Part shown: one piece after another, positions 7,071 through 14,028 of the stretch
Position numbering within the stretch: the first letter of the stretch is position 1
Layout of the letters: every line of letters starts with the position of its first letter
Source: a virus
Direction: 5' to 3' (one strand)
Length of the DNA: 24,917 bases
IMG/VR virus record: IMGVR_UViG_3300025141_000696
Span: 1-24,917 of that record
Program-made: the position numbers and the translations under genes
Notes under the pieces: generated by a model
Seen by the model: only the letters and a program-made list of their open reading frames with translations
What the model was told of the DNA's origin: nothing
The model's database searches: none

Positions 7071-8114
7071 CTATGGGGCTAATATGCCAACGGTGCCGGC
7101 GAGCGGATCGAGGACGCTATCGGTGCCTACTTCGTCGGCCTGGGCGCCGGGCGAGCCTTTCGGGAGCCCGGTCTTAGCTCCCCCAGTTGCCTGCTCTGGT
7201 GTCCGATATGTGTCGACGGCCCCTCGCTGACCGTAGGGGTATCTAGCTCCCATCTTGGTGCCAAACGAAACACTGACGGCGTTCTTGCTGTCCTTCGTCC
7301 AAACCCAGCCCGGCTTTGCGTCTTCGTGGAATACAGTGCCTCCTATAGTGATAGTATATTTGATGGGAAGTATACCGCCGGCCGGGAGGCGCTTTACATC
7401 GAACTTCTCGCCTGAAGCTGTATATTTTTCAATGTCAAACGAGTCAACGGCTATTAGAAATCCCGTGTTGCCCCCCATAAAACTCGAAGGTTTTTTGCCA
7501 ACCCGGTTAGTGACCATTGATATTCTCAGCAGCGGCGCTGCCGTCATGGTGCCGGTACCAGCATGGGACGGACCGCTATCCTCATATACAGGATATAAGA
7601 ACTTTATTAAATCTCCCACTCTGCCCGCAACGATAGCCGATACCTCGTCCGGCGCATCCACTTCCCACCCAATCGTCACTTTTCGTGGAGTCCCTTGATA
7701 TGTGATTATCGGATCCATTCGGCCATATACCTCTTCTGCCTTCCATTTGGGAGAGTAATCATCTTTAAAGTGCATCAGGTGTCCCGGAAGATCGATCGAT
7801 TTTCCGATAGCCAAATACTGTACGCGCAGCGTATCTTTGTTGCCCTGTTTGTCGCCGATGCTTCGGAGCGAAGCCAGCCTTTCCTCGGGGGTCTGGTTGC
7901 CGTGGCCATCGTTAGCAAGCTTTACCTGGGCCCAGCCTAGGACCATGCGCGCGAGGCCGCGCTGTTCGAAGTTATGTTTCGGCTCCTGGGCCAGATCTTC
8001 AAGTACAGTAAGTGTCTTCTTGCCCGTCGGGAACCCATACTCCAGCCACACCTCCAGCTGTCGCTCATCGTTCTCCTTAATCAGGGTTTCTATGTTTACT
8101 TTTGGTTTAGCCAT
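7071..8114 (-). CDS. Baseplate/tail-tube-end structural protein, specific family uncertain
   Basis: This 347-residue protein has a helical N-terminus (1-75) and a beta-rich centre containing SPKWKAEEVYGRMDPIITY (about 125-143) and a PRKVTIGWEVDAPDE strand. Similar 'W-x-x-E-x-VYGR-x-D-P-I-x-x-Y' phrases occur in baseplate proteins adjoining the tube in other contractile phages, to my recollection. The last 40 residues are Gly/Pro/Ala-rich and look disordered. It lies 6 bases after the tape-measure gene and 15 bases before the gp53-like gene, where T4-like phages keep gp48/gp54-type tube-baseplate junction proteins. No enzyme motif was seen. Only a distant GGAG, about 12 bases upstream, supports ATG 8114, so translation may be coupled to the preceding stop. 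Function: probable baseplate to tube adaptor, inferred. Confidence 0.55.
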   Translation of the reverse strand: MAKPKVNIETLIKENDERQLEVWLEYGFPTGKKTLTVLEDLAQEPKHNFEQRGLARMVLGWAQVKLANDGHGNQTPEERLASLRSIGDKQGNKDTLRVQYLAIGKSIDLPGHLMHFKDDYSPKWKAEEVYGRMDPIITYQGTPRKVTIGWEVDAPDEVSAIVAGRVGDLIKFLYPVYEDSGPSHAGTGTMTAAPLLRISMVTNRVGKKPSSFMGGNTGFLIAVDSFDIEKYTASGEKFDVKRLPAGGILPIKYTITIGGTVFHEDAKPGWVWTKDSKNAVSVSFGTKMGARYPYGQRGAVDTYRTPEQATGGAKTGLPKGSPGAQADEVGTDSVLDPLAGTVGILAP

Positions 8115-8120
8115 GATTTC

Positions 8121-10520
8121 TTACGCTCCCGTCCAGCCGTATTTCTCTTCAAGCCACGATGCCGTAGCTTCTCCAACCTTGTCTCGATCCAGTTCCATCG
8201 TAACCTCCACTGCCTTTTCTTTGCCGCCGCCCTTGGCGCGCTCTTCAGACTGTGTTATCATTGTATTTAGTTTCGCGACCAAATTATTGATCGCCTGTGT
8301 TACTTCTTCGAAGCCTTTATCCTTCGTGAGGCTGAGTTGCCCCTTAGCCTCGGCATCCGCGACGGCCTGATCGTCTGACTTCTTGTGAGTGGGGAGCACT
8401 GTTTCGCCGGCCGCTAAGGTAGCTTGTTTATCTTCGCCTCGGATGCCCGGGACAACTCCTCCATCGTGCATCATGATCCCATCTACGGTCGCCTTCATTC
8501 CCGCTACGGCAAGACCGGCTGCTGCGCCGGCGGCAACAATACCCGCCAGTCCCACGCCAAGTGTGCTGATGGCATAAAACACGGCAAACGCGCCGGCTAG
8601 CGCCAAAACAATGCCGATGATGATTTTGGCTGTCTTACCAAATCCAGCGAGCATGTTGTCAACGATTTTGAACATCATGACCGCTGCAACCACTCCAGCG
8701 GCCGCAATCCCGACACCCTTCATAGCTATCGCCAGTTTCGCCCATCCAACCGAAGCGGCCCACGCGGCCTTGGTGCTGAGCCATGTCGCCTTAATCAGCA
8801 TTCCCACTCCTTTAACCAAGCCATAGTGATTAATCACCTGCTGGCGCTGGATCGCTACCTGTGCGACCTGAGCAGTAGTATTGGCAATGGTCGCAATGGT
8901 CTCCTGCCCCGTCAGTAGAAGTTTCGCGGCTTGGATCGCCGCAGCCGCGGCGGTAGCAGATTTAACTGCCATCATGACACCATAGAATGTCGTGAATATA
9001 GTAGCTAGCTGCATCACTGTAGCAGCGAGCTTATTCTGAGCCAGTTCCGCGAACCACTGGGCGATGCCTCCCAGCATCTCCACTATAGGCTGAACAGCTA
9101 CCGCGAAGGCCATCATGGCTTGTTTCATTTGATCCATTGCTTTTTGGGATTCTTGGGCGCGCTTTGCGAGGGCTTCTTGGTTGGAGGACGCGTCTGCAAA
9201 CTCCTGCTGTGTTCCTCCGAACAGCTGTGCTGCCACAGCCATATCACTAATACCAGCGGCGGTGGCGATCGCTTGTTGTTCGTGTCGGCCCATATCTTTC
9301 CACACTTGTCCAGACAAAGAAATGGTTTCGCGGAGGGCCTCAATGCGCTGGTCTTCTGTCATGTATACCATATCAATGGCATTCAAGTATGGGCCTCCCA
9401 ATATAGCGTTTAGTCTGCCGACCGCTTCGCCGGCGGTATCAAACTGATCAAACTGTTTCGCAATTCCAAGAAGATCCCCCACAGCCAGTCCTGTATTCTT
9501 GGATTGTTGTTCAAGCCCTTCTAGCACCTCTAACATTCCATCGCCATACTTCATCAACTCTTTTGAAGAGGCCTGCCAGTCTTTAAAAATAACATCAGGG
9601 GGAACTTTCAGCTGTTCCGACATATCATATAACTTAGCGGTATAGTCTTTAATCTCGGGCGCAGACATTCCGAGCCCTTTGTCCAGAATGTTCATCATTT
9701 TCGCTGTAGTTCCAAACTCAACACCTACTTCATTTAAAAGCGCTGCCTGGTCTCTTAAAAGGTTCTGGTTGGTGTCTAGGCTATGGGAAAAGCCGGCCAT
9801 CTCGCGAAGCAGGGCGTTTGTCGCTTCGCCGGCCTCCCCTATAGTCACCCCATACGACAGCATAGCACGATGCGACTCATAAGCCTGGTTGGCTAAGTCG
9901 CTATCGGCCCCCGTTATTCTCCTAATGGAAGCCGACATTGCGTCAAATTCCATGACCGCCATGGTGGTTATCTCTTTAATCTTTTCAAGTGTTGACATGG
10001 CTATATTCAAGGGATCTGCCATGGACTTCATGGTCCCCAGCAGCCTTCCAGACGCGGCGCCCGTGAGCAACGCCCCCGTAAGGGTGCCCTGCCACGCATC
10101 GCTTATTCCCAGGGTGCGCTTGAGGATAGTTGCCGCGGCTGAATTGGCGGCCTGTTGACTCTGAACATTCTTCCGCGAGAGTTCAAGAAGAGTCTGGCGA
10201 TCCTTGATGGCCGCGGCATCAAGGCGCCCCCCATCGAGGCCAATATCCAGACCTAGGGCACGAAGCTTATTAAGTTCTTCCTGGGCGTCAGCGCCACCCT
10301 CAATCGCCTTCTGAGCGCGCTGTAGCTGTCCTACTTCTTGCTCCATCAGGCGATGGGTCTGCGAATGCAGATCGAGGTTGGTTTGAAGAAGCTCCTTGCC
10401 TTTACCTAAATACTGGCCCGCCTCTTCGATCGCCTTCTTTTGAAGTTTCAGGGCCTCCAACTGATTGCGCTGGTGTTCTAGCAGCTCTAGAGCGTTTGAG
10501 ACCTCGCGATCTGTAGTCAT
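8121..10520 (-). CDS. Tail tape measure protein (799 aa)
   Basis: It has the standard tape-measure layout: a long N-terminal charged coiled-coil (1 to about 135), a helical centre with alternating Ala/Gly/Gln-rich stretches, hydrophobic clusters at about 580-620 and 633-675, and a C-terminal HDGGVVPGIRGEDK...GETVLP motif (about 683-708) that is common near the ends of phage tape measures. The protein sets tail length and is expelled with the DNA; the hydrophobic segments probably insert in the host inner membrane. It follows the gp26-like gene and two small genes, in the order expected for chaperones then tape measure. 799 residues would predict a tail of roughly 120 nm if the usual 1.5 angstrom per residue rule applies (inference). 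AGAGGG lies upstream of ATG 10520. It functionally corresponds to T4 gp29, though homology was not tested. Confidence 0.85.
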   Translation of the reverse strand: MTTDREVSNALELLEHQRNQLEALKLQKKAIEEAGQYLGKGKELLQTNLDLHSQTHRLMEQEVGQLQRAQKAIEGGADAQEELNKLRALGLDIGLDGGRLDAAAIKDRQTLLELSRKNVQSQQAANSAAATILKRTLGISDAWQGTLTGALLTGAASGRLLGTMKSMADPLNIAMSTLEKIKEITTMAVMEFDAMSASIRRITGADSDLANQAYESHRAMLSYGVTIGEAGEATNALLREMAGFSHSLDTNQNLLRDQAALLNEVGVEFGTTAKMMNILDKGLGMSAPEIKDYTAKLYDMSEQLKVPPDVIFKDWQASSKELMKYGDGMLEVLEGLEQQSKNTGLAVGDLLGIAKQFDQFDTAGEAVGRLNAILGGPYLNAIDMVYMTEDQRIEALRETISLSGQVWKDMGRHEQQAIATAAGISDMAVAAQLFGGTQQEFADASSNQEALAKRAQESQKAMDQMKQAMMAFAVAVQPIVEMLGGIAQWFAELAQNKLAATVMQLATIFTTFYGVMMAVKSATAAAAAIQAAKLLLTGQETIATIANTTAQVAQVAIQRQQVINHYGLVKGVGMLIKATWLSTKAAWAASVGWAKLAIAMKGVGIAAAGVVAAVMMFKIVDNMLAGFGKTAKIIIGIVLALAGAFAVFYAISTLGVGLAGIVAAGAAAGLAVAGMKATVDGIMMHDGGVVPGIRGEDKQATLAAGETVLPTHKKSDDQAVADAEAKGQLSLTKDKGFEEVTQAINNLVAKLNTMITQSEERAKGGGKEKAVEVTMELDRDKVGEATASWLEEKYGWTGA

Positions 10521-10531
10521 CAGCTATCCCT

Positions 10532-10873
10532 CTACTTGAAAGGCCACTTGATGCCAGTTTCGCGTTCAAAGTTGGCGACGGAACGCTCAAGCTCATGCCG
10601 GCTCCGGAAGCTCTGCGGATTATTTAGGCCGTGCTTTTGAAATACTTGCATGTATTTCTTTTCTTTTGAGAGTGTATCGCCAAAAGCAGCCACTTGAGAT
10701 GGTGTGCCCCGGATCACCGCGGACGAAGGCGTGTCAACTACACTGCCGCCAAACATTTGGTTTAGCATGGACTCCACCGCGCTTCCAAACATCGTAAGAA
10801 AGCTTTCATTTAGCTTTTCTTCGTGGGACGCATTTAAATTAATGATTACTGGGACTAGCTCACTATCGCTCAT
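10532..10873 (-). CDS. Small conserved-looking protein upstream of the tape measure, unknown function
   Basis: I do not recognise a named family. The 113-residue protein has an amphipathic helix-rich N-terminus containing a Met/Phe-rich segment (about 27-43, FLTMFGSAVESMLNQMFGG). Next comes a short 'IRGTPSQVAAFG' loop and a Lys/Arg-rich helical C-terminal half ending in a Trp-Pro-Phe-Lys. There is no signal peptide; the hydrophobic patch is short and looks like a helix surface rather than a membrane anchor. It starts at ATG 10873 with GAGG upstream and ends 11 bases before the tape measure. In contractile phages this slot is often filled by tape-measure assembly factors, so a chaperone or tail-assembly role is plausible but unproven. 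Confidence 0.55.
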   Translation of the reverse strand: MSDSELVPVIINLNASHEEKLNESFLTMFGSAVESMLNQMFGGSVVDTPSSAVIRGTPSQVAAFGDTLSKEKKYMQVFQKHGLNNPQSFRSRHELERSVANFERETGIKWPFK

Positions 10874-10918
10874 TCTGTAAACCTCGCATCTATACAGAAT
10901 AATTAGTCTTTAGTTTGA

Positions 10919-11143
10919 TTAAAGCTTAGGTGGATTTACACCGGCGCCCAAAACAGTTCTTTCGCTTTTAGAGCCCTTAGAACCCTTCGACGCTTCTTCC
11001 GCAGCTTCTTGTTCTTGCTTCTTCTGTTCGACAAGTCTTTTAAGGAACCACGCGCGTAGTTTAATAGGCAAACTGTATGCTTCAGTAAAGCTCCATCCGC
11101 CGTGATACTTTAGTACAAAGAACTGCTCATAGACATTCTCCAT
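10919..11143 (-). CDS. Small helical protein, possible +1 frameshift extension of the gp26-like gene
   Basis: The conservative start is ATG 11143, five bases after the stop of the gp26-like gene, giving 74 residues; an upstream GTG at 11218 would extend the frame into the gp26-like gene. The readable core, YHGGWSFTEAYSLP followed by an LRAWFLKRL helix and a Lys/Gln/Glu-rich tail ending in PPKL, resembles the small helical proteins that accompany gp26-type genes in T4-like phages (from memory). The start has only a poor ribosome site (TTGAG). The frame lies one base downstream of the gp26-like frame and is open across the overlap, so it could be reached by a +1 slip on the T7 run at 11162-11168, producing a fusion of about 367 residues. 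Tail-assembly chaperones often use such extensions. Stand-alone translation by reinitiation is the alternative. Confidence 0.6.
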   Translation of the reverse strand: MENVYEQFFVLKYHGGWSFTEAYSLPIKLRAWFLKRLVEQKKQEQEAAEEASKGSKGSKSERTVLGAGVNPPKL

Positions 11144-11147
11144 GTAC

Positions 11148-12023
11148 TCAAGACTGAGGCCAAAAAAAGTCGGTTGTAAAGGGAAACTCGATTTCGTCCT
11201 CGTGACCACACTGGTCACAGACGAACTCCTTTCGCAACTCGATGTTTGGGGTCACCTTTTGGGCAGCGGTTCGGAGAAGCTTAGCGTCCACCAATGTCAT
11301 GGTGTCCACAAACTTATGGAGCAGTTCCTTCTCGGTATGGCCGTTGATCGAAACAATCATTAACTTTAGCTGGTCGGTGATTAGCTGCTGCTCCAACTTT
11401 TTCTTCTTGCGCTTCTCAGCATTGCGCAAGAGGTAAGTTTCTTCGCGTCCTGTTAGCAGCCGAAACTCTACACTCACCGGATTTCTCTCCAGATCTATTG
11501 TAAAATGTCCATTTTCGGCCATTCCCACGTTAAGCTCGGCTAGTTCATCACCCTCGGGAACGAGACTAATAACTGCCTCATCAAGATTATAGTTATGAGT
11601 ATCTATGTCGCTGCAGCCGGGGCACGTAACTTTAGTTTCATACTCCGCCCCGTAGCCTGACTTGCGAGCAGCGATTAAAATAGCATTGCGATCGCCACTC
11701 AATAAGGTATCTGGCTTAATGCGTTTATCTATAACAAGATTGGCCATCAGCCGATCCAGCGCAAGTCCCTTTTCCAAAAGACTCTGAGAGGTAAGAATAT
11801 CTTCTTCCTTCGCCGTCATATATTTAATCTCAATTGTTTCTTTGCCGTGCAAAGGGTGCGTCGATGAATAAAACTGTCCACGACTCGGGAGATCTACAAA
11901 CTCCGTCGGAACAACAAACGAAAAAGGATTAGGGCCTAGGGGCTCCTCTTCTAGAACGTCGATAGGGATATCTGTATCTGGTTGGGGTGCCGAAAATCGG
12001 TCTTCATTATTACGGGTTGACAA
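11148..12023 (-). CDS. 26: T4 gp26-like baseplate/tail-assembly protein with zinc-ribbon cysteines
   Basis: This 291-residue protein carries VPTEFVDLPSRGQFY (38-52), then an ILTSQSLLEKGLALDRL helix region, and two cysteine pairs, CPGC (134-137) and CDQC (269-272), that could form one zinc site. Together these are typical of the T4_baseplate family (gp26/gp51-like). The proteins work in hub assembly and may act as tape-measure chaperones. A Lys/Arg-rich segment (203-210) precedes a helix and a short C-terminus. The start is TTG, justified by GAGAGGTGA six bases upstream and by the conserved VPTEFVDLPSRG at residue 38; the first in-frame Met is at residue 69. A candidate extended -10 sequence lies 23 bases upstream. 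The final codons contain seven T residues. Confidence 0.75.
   Translation of the reverse strand: MSTRNNEDRFSAPQPDTDIPIDVLEEEPLGPNPFSFVVPTEFVDLPSRGQFYSSTHPLHGKETIEIKYMTAKEEDILTSQSLLEKGLALDRLMANLVIDKRIKPDTLLSGDRNAILIAARKSGYGAEYETKVTCPGCSDIDTHNYNLDEAVISLVPEGDELAELNVGMAENGHFTIDLERNPVSVEFRLLTGREETYLLRNAEKRKKKKLEQQLITDQLKLMIVSINGHTEKELLHKFVDTMTLVDAKLLRTAAQKVTPNIELRKEFVCDQCGHEDEIEFPFTTDFFWPQS
11162..11168 (-). other. Candidate +1 slippery run (seven T on the coding strand)
   Basis: Near the end of the gp26-like gene the codons read GAC TTT TTT TGG. The small frame that follows is offset +1 relative to this gene. A Phe tRNA on TTT could re-pair on TTT one base downstream, placing GGC in the A site and skipping the TGA stop at 11150-11148. 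No stimulatory structure was demonstrated. Confidence 0.35.
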
Positions 12024-12026
12024 AAG

Positions 12027-12036
12027 TCACCTCTCT
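12027..12036 (-). promoter_or_regulatory. Shine-Dalgarno deciding a TTG start
   Basis: The minus strand reads AGAGAGGTGA just before the TTG at 12023-12021, with a GAGG core six bases away. It supports the TTG start of the gp26-like gene, which has no suitable ATG or GTG. Confidence 0.7.
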
Positions 12037-12045
12037 TTCACAGTA

Positions 12046-12054
12046 ATTATATCA
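12046..12054 (-). promoter_or_regulatory. Candidate extended -10 promoter element
   Basis: The minus strand reads TGATATAAT, a perfect TGnTATAAT extended -10, about 23 bases upstream of the gp26-like start. A TTTAAA about 18 bases further upstream could be a weak -35. It sits in the 58-base gap after the tube-like gene, so it could drive the chaperone/tape-measure/baseplate genes with host sigma70, or be a variant of the phage late signal. Based on sequence only. Confidence 0.4.
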
Positions 12055-12081
12055 CTCAATAAGTTTTTATTTAAATTAATA

Positions 12082-13407
12082 TTACTCGCGAGGAAAGGGG
12101 TTGTCTTCGTTCATCCAGTCCTCTTCTTCCACAGGTGTCGGTTCCGTCTCTTCGTCCACCCAGCCGCCTCCGGATTCGCTCTCTTGCCGGATACGCTTGG
12201 TCTCTTCGTCCAAGGACTGAAGATCACCACGAGGCGGGTGCAGCGCGGCTCTGTCAGCTGCGCGCGCGGATTGCTCATTAGCGCTCTGTTGCGCTTCGAA
12301 GTTGCCCTGGCTGGCATTCCAGTCATCGGCGGCTTGGGCGCGCTCAGCGGGGGTCATTGCGGCGATGGCGGCAGGATCAGCACCAGCAGCCTGCGCGAGA
12401 GCCTGGGCGTTCGCGCGGTCGGCAGGGGACATGTCTTGAATCGCCTGGGTTCTGTCGAACTCGGCGCGCTCGTGGGCTGTAGCCTCGGCACGACGCTCGG
12501 CTGTTACGTCGCCAATAGATACCCCCCGCCGATAAGCCTCGGCGTGGATTCCTTCGGCGGCAACTTTTGCAGCCTGCTCTTGTGTTAGAAGGCCAGCCCG
12601 TACCGTCTCCAGTAAACGTTTATTTAGCACATAATCGGTACGGCTCAGTTCTACGTCCAGGCCAGTCTCGTTCGCGCGGTGAGCATAATACTCATAATCA
12701 GCACTATCGTATACAATCTGTACCTTAACAGTAGAAAAGTCTGTTTCTTTGTAGCTCAATGTCCCTAATGTTATTCCTGCAATATAAGGATTGTACAATA
12801 GAATCTTACGGGCGATGGGCGATCTATTGGGGCGCCCCGCGCCGAGGACGGTACCCACGGCATCGGCGCCAGGGTCTTTCCCGTCCATAGTGTATCTGCT
12901 TTGGTCTAACAACTCAATAATCTCAAAGACGTTGTCACCTGTGCCATCTCGGTTTCTAATGGGTATAAGCTTACCGGCTGCCTGCCGTCGAGGATCGTCT
13001 GCTTTTCCCGCCTGTGGGGTGGCTAGTTGACCATAAGCATATAACATAGCCATCAAGGAGGCCTCTATATCATGACTATAAGTATCTAATAGCTCTATTT
13101 CTACAGGCGCAAAATCAAAGACCGTCGGCTGCTCACCGCGGATCACGAAGACGCCGCTGGCCGGGTCTTTGATTCGAAATGCCTCTGTGGTTATCTGTGG
13201 TTTTGTAACCGAAGTACAGAACATGGGGAAGTAACAGTCTTTACCAAACCTAGATCTCTTCGGGCTCCGGAGATTGCCCGCAACTCCGAATATCTCGCTG
13301 ATTTTACCTGTTCCTTTCGGAAGGAAGATAGGAAACGGTACAAGAAATCTATACGGGCGCTTTGGCTCGTAATAGGGATTGGCCCAGCCGTCGAAACTGG
13401 TCGGCAT
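12082..13407 (-). CDS. Second tail-tube-like protein with long helical C-terminal extension
   Basis: The N-terminal part (1 to about 255) echoes the tube protein encoded just upstream: EPKRPYRFLVPF against EPKRSHRFLIQF, a similar 'FDFAPVEIELLDTYSHD' strand and a closing 'KVQIVYDSADYEYY' strand. This marks it as a tube-family paralogue. From about 275 to 441 it gains an Ala/Arg/Glu/Gln-rich helical extension in which an MSPADRANAQAL unit is echoed by MTPAERAQAADD. It ends in an acidic, Pro- and Trp-containing tail. It is separated from the tube gene by 13 bases. Its role is unknown: tube-baseplate adaptor (like T4 gp48/gp54), a first-ring protein or a decorated tube are all possible. No known T4 gene matches closely. 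Confidence 0.7.
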   Translation of the reverse strand: MPTSFDGWANPYYEPKRPYRFLVPFPIFLPKGTGKISEIFGVAGNLRSPKRSRFGKDCYFPMFCTSVTKPQITTEAFRIKDPASGVFVIRGEQPTVFDFAPVEIELLDTYSHDIEASLMAMLYAYGQLATPQAGKADDPRRQAAGKLIPIRNRDGTGDNVFEIIELLDQSRYTMDGKDPGADAVGTVLGAGRPNRSPIARKILLYNPYIAGITLGTLSYKETDFSTVKVQIVYDSADYEYYAHRANETGLDVELSRTDYVLNKRLLETVRAGLLTQEQAAKVAAEGIHAEAYRRGVSIGDVTAERRAEATAHERAEFDRTQAIQDMSPADRANAQALAQAAGADPAAIAAMTPAERAQAADDWNASQGNFEAQQSANEQSARAADRAALHPPRGDLQSLDEETKRIRQESESGGGWVDEETEPTPVEEEDWMNEDNPFPRE

Positions 13408-13420
13408 CGACTATTGCCTG

Positions 13421-13969
13421 CTAGCCGGCAGCGGCGCTGGATTTCTTATAAGTGGCCCAATCGTAGCGGAAAACCAGATCTACAGTTAATAGATCTTCTG
13501 AAGAATAATCAAGCTCTCCATAGCTAATGGACTTTATCCACGCATTCTGCAGTTGATAAGTGCCGAGTGTTCGGCCGTCCCCATCAAGCTCTTTAATGAG
13601 GACACTACCGAGCGAAGTAACAGCGTCAAACTTATTGAGAGTACCAGCTTCATCGACGTTGCCCGTCCTTGATATCTCGTCAGGCTGTATATAGCCGGCC
13701 GAACGCAGGAGTGCCGCCAAAACGGCGTCAAAATCGGGCGTCGCGGCATTCACTAGGGTGGCAGTCACATCGGTCCATGTCACTGCACCGGGATAATAGT
13801 AAGTCTGGCCAAGGAACTTATGCTCGCTTTGACCAATTTCAAAGGCTGGCTTGCTTACCTTCCTCCCGTAAATCTGAGATGTTCCCAGCCCGAGCAAGTC
13901 AAACTGAATCAAAAAGCGATGTGATCGCTTTGGCTCCATCGCGGCGTTGTTCCAAAATTCTCCAGCCAT
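13421..13969 (-). CDS. 19: Tail tube protein, T4 gp19-like
   Basis: This 182-residue protein is encoded right after the sheath gene, as in T4, and is close to the T4 gp19 length (163). It begins MAGEFWNNAAMEPKRSHRFLIQF, with beta-strand-rich sequence, a 'YYYPGAVTWTDVTATL' segment and a C-terminal 'ISYGELDYSSEDLLTVDLV' strand ending 'FRYDWATY'. These are typical of gp19-type tubes, whose rings form the inner channel of the contractile tail. GGGAG lies upstream of ATG 13969, and the 8-base ACTATTTA motif sits 24 bases further upstream. High synthesis would be expected because one copy is needed per tube subunit. A paralogue with an extension follows. Confidence 0.85.
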   Translation of the reverse strand: MAGEFWNNAAMEPKRSHRFLIQFDLLGLGTSQIYGRKVSKPAFEIGQSEHKFLGQTYYYPGAVTWTDVTATLVNAATPDFDAVLAALLRSAGYIQPDEISRTGNVDEAGTLNKFDAVTSLGSVLIKELDGDGRTLGTYQLQNAWIKSISYGELDYSSEDLLTVDLVFRYDWATYKKSSAAAG

Positions 13970-13993
13970 TGTCTTAGTTACTCCCGTTCGTTT

Positions 13994-14001
13994 TAAATAG
14001 T
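13994..14001 (-). promoter_or_regulatory. ACTATTTA motif upstream of tube gene
   Basis: ACTATTTA on the coding strand, 24 bases before the tube ATG. It is one of four exact copies, all intergenic. A late-promoter -10-like role is possible but not shown. Confidence 0.35.
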
Positions 14002-14028
14002 GGGGTAGAATAAATCCACCTAGTTTTC

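Noticed and set aside
11162-11168. -1 frameshift at the T run
   Set aside because: The downstream frame is +1 (or -2) relative to the gp26-like gene; a -1 slip would not enter it. A +1 slip is the simpler reading.
13970-14028. Hairpin terminator between sheath and tube
   Set aside because: A GTGG/CCAC inverted pair is present but it is imperfect and has no clear T run, so it was not called.
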